Below are positions 52,066 to 62,600 of a stretch of 64,000 bases of DNA, piece by piece (position 1 is the first letter of the stretch; every line of letters starts with the position of its first letter). The DNA lies in the NCBI GenBank assembly GCA_947846985.1, contig CANTUZ010000004.1, forward strand, positions 50,445,672 to 50,509,671, given 5' to 3'. Under the pieces are notes generated by a model, which worked only from the letters and a program-made list of their open reading frames with translations, had not been told where the DNA came from and did not search any database. Position numbers and translations under genes: made by a program. This DNA is from Fratercula arctica (taxonomy: Eukaryota > Chordata > Aves > Charadriiformes > Alcidae).

Positions 52066-54735
52066 CTAAACACAGAACACAAATTATGCATTCTATCAGG
52101 GTCACAGAACAATCTGCACTTACACTCTGTTGAAATTAAAGACAAAATATAGTGAACAAGTTCAGCCATTCATTCTCCTCGATAGAAAATGACATCTCCT
52201 CCCTGACATGCCTATCAGTGTCTAAGTAATGTAAATAAAAATTAGCAAATTGTAATAATTTACAAAAACCACTAAGTGAAACTTCTTTGAAAGTGTTTTA
52301 ATAGACTAATAAAAAAAAAAAGCAGTCCTATTAAGTAAACCTAACTTCTAATCAAAATATCTGACAAATAAAACAAGAATTATTGTTTATGCCTGAAATA
52401 CTTCCCCCCTCCTCAACATCTTTAAACTAGCATATTTATACATTTACTGGTATTGGTGCTCCCATTTTATCAAGGACGAAGCCTTTCAAGTAACTGTTAA
52501 AATAGAGCCAATGCAAGATGAAAGAAACAAGTATTACTATCATGATAAACAAACATTAGTGATGTGTTGCTTCAGAAAATATTTACCATAAAAGACCTCT
52601 ATTCCTTAAGATTTGTATAATTGATATACTCAATTACTGTTACATGTTAATAACATTAAAATAGTTACTATGGTTTGTCAATTTAAGAAACAGGTCACCA
52701 ACATCTACAGTCTCTACAAGCTCTGACTGTAGCTATTGCTGTTCTAAATTTTATCCTTTTGAAAAGCAGTTGCTTTTCCAGTTCACCTGTAGTCATATTC
52801 TATAACACATAGAAGATACTTGGAGACCCTCTAGATACAACAAATATAGGACATTTAGAAATAACAGTGTCCATACTCATGACTGTTGACTTTATATAGT
52901 TAAACCAGAACAATGCATAAAACTTAACCACAAACACAAGATAAATAGCCAACATTTTCAAAATATTTAAAGGATTCAAGCTGCACAAGTCAATTGCTCT
53001 ACCAAAAACTGCTGTTAAGTAAATTATTCCTGTACAAGTTAGTAACTGGAGTCCTGTTACTCTGGTCTTTTCCCACTAAATCCAGTGCATGAGTAGACCT
53101 TCAAGTCAAGTTTAACCATCAAGTAAACAGTACTTCCTCTGCTTACAAGGAAATATTTTTCTTAGCTCAAGACCAGAGGCAGACTGCAAGTTTGAATACC
53201 TAAAAGTACAAACATTTGTATCCAGATTCAAAGAGGAACATCCATCAGGCTGCATTAGTATTGGTTATACCTATCTAGCTCAAATTTTATAGTAAGCATA
53301 CAAAAGACAGAGAGGCACAGAATGGCTTCCTTTTCCATGACATTCCAGGAGTCAGAAGTATAATCTTTCCCCATGAATCACTCCTCCTAACTTTTACAAT
53401 TAAGAGCAACACTTCTTCCCTACACAAGATAAAAATGCTCCCTGACTTCTCAGGGTGGGAAGCAGCAGTCTTAAAGCCTCAGGGGCATATCAAAATGAGA
53501 ACCTAGCAGACTAAATATAAACAAGACACTATGCATGAGAACATATCTGAAACCAACACACAGATTCACCATAAATATTGACAACACTGAACTGAATTTA
53601 TAGTGTCTGGCATTTAATAATAAGCACAATGTATAGAGTTAAGCAGCATGAAATCCAAGTATCAAGACATCAAACCAGTAAGTTAAAAATTTTTTTAAAC
53701 ATTTAGAAATAAGTTATACTCACATAAAAGTTAAAAGATATCAAAATAGTTTTAACACTACTGTTACTGAAGTTAAAGCTAATTTACTAACCTTCATCAA
53801 TATGTAAAACACTTGAAAGCAAGCACAGATGATCCCATCAAAATACAAAAGACTGGAAGTTATCATACTATTAAAGTCTACTTAGTTCCACTGGTATATT
53901 AGGAAGCTACACAAAAATTTGATATATGGTCTAACAATGCATATGAAAGCAGAAATATGAAAAGCATCAGGACTCTGAACTGAAATGCCTATCATTATAA
54001 ATTATGGAGCAAACTCATAAGTCCAAAAGGTAAACATAAAATTATTTTTCTTTGAAGAGCTCAGGATGAGCATGGATTGGTTTCAATGGAGAAGACAGGC
54101 CACAAGTTAAATTAAGAAATATCGGAATGGTCTTAAAACAGATGGTCTTGGTACTTGAAACAGATTCTGGTACATATTCCAACACATTTCTAACAAAACC
54201 AAATCTTCTTAGGAGAACTGTAAGGGAAACAATCACAGAATATCTGGCTTGGAGAACTTTCCTCTTCAGAAGGAGCACATTACATTCATGTTCCAAAATC
54301 TGGAATGCCTTCTCCGCATTTATTTTTCAGTTGACATATGAAAGGTTCTTAGCATGCAAGAAAACTGATCTCAAGGGTATAAAATGCTCCTTCTTGTGCT
54401 ATGCTGTGCACAGAGGAAATCAACACACAGGCTTACTAGAAGAGCATCCTGAACGTAATTCATTCAAATAACTAATGTATTATTTCATATCAAAGAAGTT
54501 TGACAAAACTGAGATTTGAACTCATTGGGCAGATGTAAAAACCCGTAAAGCAGCATACAATCCAAACTTGGTAATCGTGGCAGCTAAACATAGATTGCAA
54601 TGACAGATAAACGTTAGCCTTGATAAGCTAATACTTATCATTCCATAAACTTGTAGACAGTTTACATTAACGTGCTTTCCTTTCTTAAGAGTACATTGAA
54701 GTTTAAACATTAAGAACTCCACTGGTGGTGAAATT
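52066..54735 (-). other. HAUS3 3' untranslated region and HAUS3-POLN interval
   Basis: 2.7 kb between the HAUS3 stop and the acceptor of the first POLN coding exon. It is AT-rich, with no CpG island and no obvious promoter. Open frames at 54042-54296 (minus) and 54127-54471 (plus) overlap on opposite strands in the likely HAUS3 3' untranslated region and are probably chance. Confidence 0.6.
54319..54324 (-). terminator. Candidate poly(A) signal of HAUS3
   Basis: This is the first AATAAA on the minus strand after the HAUS3 stop codon, about 410 bases downstream. The call rests on the hexamer alone. A longer 3' untranslated region, or read-through toward POLN, is possible. Confidence 0.25.
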
Positions 54736-54975
54736 CTAATCTTCCAGGACTCTGGCTTTAGCCTTAGCCTCAGACTGCTGCTCAAGCTTCTCCACCATCT
54801 CTTTCAAGTGGTCTTCATCTTTGAAAAAATACACGTACAAGTTTCTTTCCATCTGATGCAGCTTATTGGACTCCAGAAAGTTTCTCTTTGACTTCACATC
54901 AGCAATCAGATCCATAAGGAGTTGATTTAGTTGATTTAAATCAGCTTCCAGTTGATGAAACTGCTCACAAAGTTC
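54736..54975 (-). CDS. HAUS3: HAUS3 last coding exon and stop codon (residues 530-608)
   Basis: The acceptor ATCTTTTGTTAG precedes GAACTTTGTG. The exon encodes ELCEQFHQLEADLNQLN, then SNKLHQMERNLYVYFFKDED, and ends ARVLED before TAG at 54736-54738. The ending LED is shared with the mammalian protein. This exon also holds the start of the 3' untranslated region. Confidence 0.94.
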   Translation of the reverse strand, partial: ELCEQFHQLEADLNQLNQLLMDLIADVKSKRNFLESNKLHQMERNLYVYFFKDEDHLKEMVEKLEQQSEAKAKARVLED

Positions 54976-57900
54976 CTAACAAAAGATATAAGTCAAAAAA
55001 AAAACCCCACACTTTTATATTGTTATTACTATAATTGAACTAGAAATAGAAAAGTTTTTTGCTTTTGGAAGCCACTTTAGTTTATAAGTGAAAAGTCATC
55101 ACAAAAAATAGAAACACAGGTGATAAGGGACTCCATTCAATTTATGTAACTTTTGAGCTGCCTGTAACAGTACTCACATCAGTTTATGAAAATGTAATTT
55201 CATTTACTTGTTTACTAAACCAGATAAGTAAGACCATAAGAATCTGGCTCTAAACTAGACAGTTGAATAACATTTGCAGTCTTCATATAGCCAAATCTTA
55301 AAAGGGAACAAAAAAACAACCCACAACAAAAAGCCAATTTAATTTTAAAATTAAATCATTAATTACCAGCTACAATTTTCCCAATTGTCATAGTTATGAT
55401 AGTTCAGTGTAAGCGGGCTAGTCATCTACTTGCACAAAGGAATTACTTTTTGTGATAAACAGTAGCAATAGAAAGAGATGTCACTATGTTTTAAGAGTTA
55501 ACTTGAATCAATAGAAAGGTATTTGATTGATTTAATAACATGTAATCCCTAAATACGTATTGTTCCAATTACAAAGTTTCAGTTTTTATTAAAAACTGTT
55601 TAATATGTTGCAAATTCAATTAACAGATGGAAGTGTTAAATATATATTTTTTATGTATTTAACGGAGAAAGTATTATGTAACAGAAGACTTCCCTCATTC
55701 CACTTCTGAGGTATCTACAATTATTTGAAAACCGTAAGTTGCATTTAACAACCCCTACTGCCATTTAAAAGAGGCTCTAAACCCAACACCTGGGAGCTCT
55801 GTAGCAGGATTGTCCTACTACAATTGTACTTCAAAATTCTGATATTCTTATTTTGCCCAAATGAGTCACCCATGGCCAGGCTTTTTAAGCGGCCAAACCA
55901 TACTATTCAGGTGTTACAGGGGAGGAAAGAGCCTGTCTGACACGAAGAGAAATTTAAACAAATTTTCCAGTGACACCATATCAAGATGACATACTTCCCA
56001 CACCATAAACTTACTAGTAATACATGACTGTATATGCCTTTGAAAGAAATTAAGTTAGATGCAATAATTTTCTCAGGAACAAAAAATTATTACCTGCCAA
56101 CATTTACAAAATCCAACGGTTGCTAAGAACAATGTAAATACTGAGCCCATCATCATTATGCTAATAAATTTGTTGCTGACATGTAGGAGCCAGTTTGTGC
56201 GTCTACAGCCTTCACACTACATTTTTCTCAGTAAAAGAACATGACACACATTAATGTACTAATTTTAATAACCAGATAAGGGCTTACCGGACTACTGAGT
56301 TGTATCTGATTTCCTCCACGATACAAAGCATCATGAAGGGTATCTACATCACTTTTTAGCTTTGATACAAGGCGAGACTGTTCTTGAGAAGATGCTGCTA
56401 GCTGATCTTGTGCTGTAGCACAGTCCCGCTTTAACTTCTGAGCCATCTGCTCCAGTCTTTCGTATGTTTTAAACAATTGCTGGGGTTTTTCTCCTTCCAG
56501 AAGCTGATATAGCCTGTAACAAATGAAGTTAGACACACAAGCATTTTTAAGCTTCCTAAGCATTCCTGTCACTATTAGTCAAGAGAACATGTTCATGTTG
56601 AGAAGTCAGAGGACTAGTAAAGGATAGTACTCGTACTACACTGCTGTATCTCCCACAGATTTAATGATACTATCTATATATATCTAGTATGTGATTAATA
56701 GGACTCCAAAATATTTCAATATTAAATTAACAGCAATGAAATTTCAAAACAACAGTTAATAAGTACACAATGAATGCAAATAGAAGTTGACAATGTGCTT
56801 TTCCCAACTATTTCCCAATACTTCAAGGACAGCAACGTAAGATCCTTTTTTTTTTTTTTCTTCTTCAAGTGCTGAAAAACAGCAGACTTCAGTGGCCAAT
56901 GAGAAATAAGAGAAATCTTTATAATATTTTCAAGCTCCCTGGAGTATTTCACATTTTCTGTATATTAAGAGACTGCTAAGAAATTCTCCAATTAGTTATA
57001 TGCCATGCAAAAGACAGCAATACCTGCTTTACCAAACTGTACTCTTACACTGCATCAGGAAGAGTCTAATACGATCACCGATAACTTTGCTTGGTTGCTA
57101 CTACCACCTCCGCATATTAAAATCTTCAGGAGTTCAGCCCAGATAGAGAATCAGATCGGCTTTAATAGGGGCAAGAGCTGTATTTCAAAAGTAAGAGTTT
57201 ATTTCAAGTGTCTTTTGCTTACAGACCTTTCAGGGTTTTTAACTTTTTCAACTTCCCTTCACAATCATGAATACACATGCTTTCAATGAAAAAAAAAAGT
57301 GAAAAAGTACCCAGACAACATTCTGATTCAGTGATTAGACCTAATAATAAACCTGAACAAAAATGTTAAAAAGTTGCCAATGCAAGTGCACAATGGGAGC
57401 AAAATTAATGCAGCCTAATTCTTGCAGTTATTCACTATGCAAGACCATACTCAACTATCACTTAACGATTATTAAAAAACACTTGAAGTACCATTTTAAA
57501 GAAGTAGGAAAAGTCTGACATTAACACACCTATTGTTATACAATATACCTCATCAAAAGGTTTAGTCTTGAAGTGACAGCAGCACAGCACACATTCCTAC
57601 TGCATCACCTGAGCTACAAGGAGACTTAATTACTTAGTGAAAAAACCACACTCCTACATGGGTGACAGGACACGGAAGCCAGATGGCAAATCAAGCAGTA
57701 CAAATAAGCTAAACACTTTTCATATATTGAAGGAGTCGTTGCTCTACCACGTGGGGGTTTTCGCAGGCTAAGCTGATGAGGTCATGCATATGATCTGGGA
57801 AATTACTAAGTTACTAATAGCTCTCTACATCTATACTTCTAGAACAGCTTTCAAGAGGTCCTAGATCAGGGCACCATATAAGACAGGTTTGGCTTCAAAC

Positions 57901-60660
57901 TTCCATTATATTCTACATATGGCTTGGGAATGCTTCAGCAACACTAACAAGACTAATAATTGAACAGTTTTCCCTCAGGCAAACCTGAAAAGAATTTCAG
58001 AGGATAAGCAACAGGCAAATCTCATATCTTGAAGGCTTCAGTTCTGGAGAATTCAAAATACTAACTAGCTATAGCAAGTGACTAAGAACTGAGCAATAGA
58101 AAAGGCTTTGCTTGCCTAAGACTTTATCTCACCAGTGTTATTTCAAATTGAGTCAAAGTTCAATAGTGACTATAACGCTTACCTGCAAGAGAAACCATCA
58201 CTTGAACTAATAGTGTTCCTTGGCTTTGCATGTTGAGTTTGCTCAGTTATCACCTGTAGTCTCTGTTGCAACTCATTACCGCTCCGTTTCAGAGATTCTA
58301 CCAAATTCTCAAGATGACAGGAGATCTCCTTATGCTTCTTCAACTCCATTTCACAGGCTAGCTCAATAAGTTCAAATGATGTTTTCTGCCTTATCAAATG
58401 CCTGCATATTTCATCTTGTCTTGAAGTATAATAGTCCTGCTGAGCAATCTGACACTCCAAGTATCCTTTCATCACTGGCATGCTCAAAAGTCGTGCTTTC
58501 TCTTTCAGAAGGGGAAGCAGCTCTTCATTGTTTATCTGAGTTATTTCTTGTTTAAGCGTGGAAATTTTATCATTTAAACTAGATATTTTGGCATCGAGGT
58601 TTTCTTGTTTTCCAATATCCTGCATAAAGCAAAATATTTGTCAATTTCTTCATGGTTCCCTCCAAGCCGCTTCCCTAATATGTTTCTTCAGTTCACAAAA
58701 GACTCATGTACTTATGTTACATTAAAAAAATCACTGCATCTCTTGCATCTACAAAATTAAATGAAGACTCCACAAGCAGTTTTACAGAACTTTATAATGT
58801 AAGGCAAATACACATTTAAAAAGCAGATATGAAATAAATGTATTTCAATAAATAGTAATTTTATTCCATTGCAGGGCCAGAAAACAGTTTATTGTAGAGA
58901 AAAAGCATCAGAGCTGTAATTTTACTTAGCTCCCAGATTTCAAGCACGTCTAACTGAAATTTCACACGCAAAAATAATCTTTTATATGCAGTCAGATGAC
59001 TATCAACACTGTTATCAGAATCAATCTTTTCCAAATTGTTCTAATCAATCCAGCTCTATGTGCTAGTCATCCATAAATGAAAATAAACTGACATGATGCC
59101 TCAAGTTAGTCCATGACTGGCATAAGCTAATATTTTTCCTTCTGTTATGATTTCTTCACATTCTTAAATTCCAGTAGTCATATCTGCCGCTCACTTGTTG
59201 AGAGAATTCTGGGTCTTCAACTATACAACCCATTTATTCGGTATTTAAAACACATCACCATAATGTCACCGTATTACAAATACTTGAGTTTCAGAAGAGT
59301 CAGTGAACTAAAACTTTTGAAGTTTATGCTATGGAATATAAAGAGGAATACATTTATCATATACACATCCTCAATACCACAAAATTTCAAACAAATTTAA
59401 GCTTTCGTTTGTTGTATAAACAACCAAGAGCCAGTTATAATTTGAAATTTGTGAACTAAACTAAACTGGAAAGGTACTACTAAATTCTAGGGTTTTTAAA
59501 GGTAGTAATTCTGGAAAGTAGAATCAAAGGTACTCTGCCATACCAAAGAATTTCTAACTATAGAAACTGGAGCTATTTCACATTTTGTGAGCAAAACCAA
59601 AACTTCATAAAAGTGCAATTTCACAATGTAAAAATAATTGAAGTAACAGTAAATCAGCAATTCCTTTTACTAGATCCAGTTGGACACACCTGCCCGTTTA
59701 AAACTCCGCTACCTTCTATCACCTTTTGTGGCCTACCTTGTTGTTTAAGGACTGCAGCATGCTCTCTGCACATTTTATAGCTGAATTCATGCTCTCCTCT
59801 TTAGCTTGCATCTGAATTAGCTGATGTTGAGCACAAATATACGCTGTCTGGAGCCTGGCAGTCTCTTGACTCTCTTCACAAACTTCATCAGCCTCATCAC
59901 AAGTGACTTGTTTGCTTATATCTGCAAGCTGAAAGCTGCCTTCGTGTGAATTTTCAACCAATTCAGACATACCTTGATAAAAATGTTTTTTTATGTATGA
60001 GGTAAGTGCTGCAGTGTTTTGTTCTTCCTGAGACAAATACTTGTCCAAAGAAAGTTGGGAAAAAAACACTGGATGTGGACCTGATCCTTGTTCTGAATCT
60101 GAAGCAGTGAAGAAAGAGGCCAGTTTCTTAGCTGCATCCATAAGAGACAGCAGTTCATTATTAAGCTTATTATTTGCTGCAGTAAACACTTGCAGTCCTT
60201 CTTTCAAATCTTTATGTGCTTCTTCCTCCTTGTTTTTTAATGTTTGTAACATATGGCTGTTTGCAGAAATCATCATTTGAAGTTTATTATGCCGATGAAC
60301 TTGAAGCTTTTTTAACTTCTGAAGAGCTTGAAGTTCATCCTCTAAGTTCTTCAGTTCCTCTTCTTTTTCCTCCTCCTCTTGGCTACTGTTCTTTGAATCC
60401 ATGGGCTTCAAGGTTGTAAGGACTTCACCCAGTGCATTTCCTTCCAAAACAGGCTTACCAGACTCAAGAAGCCTATCAAAATCTTGCAGTTCTTTTTCAG
60501 ATACCACATGCTGCTCATTTACATTTCCACAAAACCACTCCAGAAATGATTTGTCTTCCAAAGACTCAAACAGCCAGTCAAAATCTTCGCCATTAAGGTC
60601 ATCAGCTTTTGGATATCCAATTTTCTTAAGAGTTTCCACAAAATCATTTCCACAGCTCAT
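54736..60660 (-). CDS. HAUS3: HAUS augmin-like complex subunit 3, complete, four coding exons
   Basis: Encodes subunit 3 of augmin, the eight-protein complex that binds spindle microtubules and recruits gamma-tubulin so new microtubules branch from old ones in mitosis. Coding exons are 60660-59737, 58619-58183, 56513-56288 and 54975-54736. They join in phase (924+437+226+240 bases) to 608 codons plus a TAG stop, close to the roughly 600 residues of human HAUS3. The N-terminus MSCGNDFVETLKKIGYPKAD and the segments YLSQEEQNTAALT, TAYICAQHQLI, ENLDAKISSL and YVYFFKDED are recognisable HAUS3 sequence. The protein has no signal peptide or membrane segment. It is charged and heptad-rich: an acidic run at residues 94-112 begins a long coiled coil, with more coiled coil at about 309-440 and 455-575. 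The start at 60660 has A at -3. An in-frame ATG 14 codons upstream has T at -3 and is less likely. POLN follows in the same direction. Identification is near certain and exon ends are supported by splice consensus and phase. Confidence 0.96.
54976..56287 (-). other. HAUS3 last intron
   Basis: 1.3 kb intron between the exons for residues 454-529 and 530-608. No repeat or gene recognised. Confidence 0.75.
56288..56513 (-). CDS. HAUS3: HAUS3 third coding exon (residues 454-529)
   Basis: The acceptor TTTGTTACAG precedes GCTATATC. The first base completes the Arg codon begun in the previous exon. The donor is AGTCCG followed by GTAAGC, phase 0. The peptide RLYQLLEGE at the start and LYRGGNQIQL near the end match the HAUS3 family. 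Confidence 0.94.
56514..58182 (-). other. HAUS3 intron
   Basis: 1.7 kb intron with a T13-type homopolymer near 56847-56859. No other content recognised. Confidence 0.75.
58183..58619 (-). CDS. HAUS3: HAUS3 second coding exon (residues 309-454)
   Basis: The acceptor TTTATGCAG precedes GATATTGG and the donor is TGCAG followed by GTAAGC. Length is 437, so it leaves phase 2. The peptide runs DIGKQENLDAKISSL through QIAQQDYYTSRQDE to NTISSSDGFSC. It has strong heptad character and is predicted coiled coil. Confidence 0.95.
58620..59736 (-). other. HAUS3 intron
   Basis: 1.1 kb intron, unique-looking, phase 0. No other content recognised. Confidence 0.75.
59737..60660 (-). CDS. HAUS3: HAUS3 first coding exon (residues 1-308)
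   Basis: This exon carries half of the protein in one open frame of 308 codons. It ends CTTAAACAACAAG before a GTAGGC donor (LNNK, phase 0). Residues 94-112 are a Glu/Lys-rich stretch that opens the coiled coil. The acceptor upstream of the ATG is not certain. The best candidate is the ACCCCAG ending near 60711, which would leave the in-frame ATG at 60702 inside the messenger. Confidence 0.95.
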
Positions 60661-62219
60661 GATTAAAATATTTTTTTTTAAGCAGAGAAGATCCAAACAC
60701 ATGAAAAAAGCTGGGGTAATATTCCGGTTGTATTTTTTTTTGTCATTTTAAATAAATACTCAGTATTTTAATAAAAAGAGTCTGCACGGGGAAAAGGAAG
60801 TGTCAGATCCTACCAAAAAACTGAATGCTATTCTGGATTAGAGGGGCTATTCAAAGACTACAAACCAATTTTTATTTCAGGGATGTCTTAATATATTTTG
60901 TTCATCAAATCAGGACACATCTTTTTTACATCAATTAAATCCCTGATCTTTGCAAACACTTATGTTTTTCCTTAATTCACCTAAACTTACTATTAAAATA
61001 GAATACTGCCATTAATTTAAAAGCAACAGGCGTAAAGAATGATTAATTCATTGGTCTGCAAAAGTGATTTACTTATATAGCTCTCCTAACATTAAATAAA
61101 AAAAATCCACCCACAATCATTTTAACTCTTCCAAAATGAGAGGAGCTTTCAGCTTGTTCTAAAAACAAAACTACAGTGATGTTACACTGCACTTCAAGAT
61201 CTTGCTTGTAAAGATTTTTTTTTTTTTTACTCAGCAGCAAGCAGAATGTTGTCTTCTAAACCTTCACTTTAAAGTTCCCTCTGAAAATGGAACAAGAAAT
61301 CCTTTAGCATAAAAATATGTCAACATAATAATGGAGGTTTTTTACCAATTAGAAAAAATTAAAATTAAGCTACGATCAGTGTAAATACTCTTGTGAAAAC
61401 AGTCACAACTTGAAAGTTACAAGAAAAAGGAGTTTGCTGTTTTGCTATTTCCCAGCAAACAAATGATCAGCTTTGGGATACTACAATGAGCACAACAGAC
61501 AACAAAGAATAGGATAAATTATCAATAAAGTCAGTAAGCCTTGTCTGCAATACACTGGTAATACTCGGCGCTGGGGGGTGTTATTTGGTGTTTCGAGAAC
61601 ATACATTCCACCAGAAAACCCCACTTTGCCAGACAGCTAAGATGAGAGAAGCAAATGCATCCTTCTGAAATTCCGTCTGTATTCAATTTAGCTTAAAGTT
61701 ACAGTTTATATAAGAAATAGATTTTGTTATGCAAGTTTCACGTCTCAGGGCAGCCTTCCAACCGCCCTCTGCCTTCCATGCTAAAAAAGGGCTGTCCTCA
61801 AAACAAGTAAATAAAAAGGAGCGCACGCTTATGTACGCGTACGCAGATGATTAAGGCAGGCTGACGCTGCCGCTCAAGCCGCCACCAACCACCACAAGTA
61901 ATATCTTCAGACCCCTGAGGCAGGTCCCCACGATCCCCGTCCCCAGCAAGAGGACGCCCTACCGCCACAGCCCGCACGAGTGGGCGCCTCAGGGGCTTCC
62001 TCCCAGCGCCGACAAGCTTCAACATCCACTGGCCAGCTCTCAACTCTGGGGGGGGGGGGGGGGGGGGGGCAGCCGCTGCCCACACAGCCCCGAGGGATCC
62101 CGGCTGAGAGTCGACCCCGGGCAGGGCAGGACGAGGAGACGGAGAGAGAGGGGACGCCGCGGCGGCTCGTCCCCCTCCCGATGCGAGCCAGCCCCGACCC
62201 CACCCTGCTCCGTACTCAC
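60661..62219 (-). other. HAUS3 first intron (5' leader)
   Basis: Runs from the donor at 62219 to an acceptor just upstream of the start codon. It contains the 22-base G run near its start, a T14 homopolymer at 61215-61228 and otherwise AT-rich sequence. A further leader exon cannot be excluded. Confidence 0.6.
62048..62069. repeat. 22-base G homopolymer inside the HAUS3 CpG island
   Basis: An uninterrupted G run on the plus strand (C on the transcribed minus strand), about 150 bases inside the first intron. It is long enough to form G-quadruplex or i-motif structures. Length is likely to vary between individuals and between sequencing reads. Confidence 0.95.
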
Positions 62220-62350
62220 CACGGCGCTCTGCCTCAGTGACTGAGGGGAGGAGAGAAAATGGCGGGAAGCCTGAGGAAGCGCGTGGGCAGCACCCCCGCC
62301 ACGCGCGGAGGTCGGGGGGGCGGGACCCGCCGGCCGTTAGAGCACCAACG
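62220..62350 (-). other. HAUS3: Noncoding first exon of HAUS3, 5' end uncertain
   Basis: On the minus strand the sequence CGCCGTG is followed by GTGAGTACGG, a near-perfect donor with the cut at 62220/62219. No ATG in frame with HAUS3 precedes it. The upstream limit is a guess from the promoter motifs. In human the corresponding leader is reported to serve POLN transcripts too. Confidence 0.55.
62256..62266 (+). promoter_or_regulatory. YY1-type site AAAATGGCGGG
   Basis: An exact match to the core AANATGGCGG. Such sites usually sit within a few tens of bases of a TATA-less start site, and this one lies about 40 bases upstream of the HAUS3 leader donor. Its ATG also opens a short plus-strand frame that is most likely meaningless. 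Confidence 0.5.
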
Positions 62351-62600
62351 GCTCGAAACGCCCGCCACGCGCTAAGTCTCGCGCGGCCTCACCGCCGCCA
62401 CCGCCGACTGCGCCTGCGCCGCTGCCCCTCCACCCTCCCCGCCCCCGTCCTTCCGCCCGCACAGGGGAGCGGGCCGTGGCTTGCGGAGCCGACTCTCGGA
62501 TAGGGGCCTGCGGGCGCGAACCTCTTCGCGGCCGCGCGCCCGCCCGGCCTTTGCTTCCCTCCGCCCCGGCCTGTGGTCGTTCTGGGGGCCGTTGTGCTCA

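Larger units (their letters stand above)
61860..62600. promoter_or_regulatory. CpG-island promoter of HAUS3 (probably shared with POLN)
   Basis: This is the only long GC- and CpG-rich stretch in an AT-rich window. It holds GC boxes (GGGGGGCGGG near 62316, CCCCGCCCCCG near 62438), a YY1-type AAAATGGCGGG at 62256-62266 and a CGCCTGCGC run near 62409. There is no TATA box. The first-exon donor at 62219 places transcription starts at about 62.25-62.4 kb on the minus strand. CpG islands of this kind often fire in both directions, but no plus-strand exon was recognised. Confidence 0.75.

Noticed and set aside
54127..54471. 114-codon plus-strand frame behind HAUS3
   Set aside because: Lies over the likely HAUS3 3' untranslated region, overlaps an equally long minus-strand frame, and resembles nothing known.
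60041..60751. Three plus-strand frames over HAUS3
   Set aside because: They are antisense shadows of the HAUS3 exon and show no family features.
62237..62503. Plus-strand Arg/Pro-rich frame in the CpG island, and the antisense frame at 62389-62691
   Set aside because: GC-rich sequence rarely contains stops by chance; composition is typical of such artefacts and no splice sites or homology support a protein.
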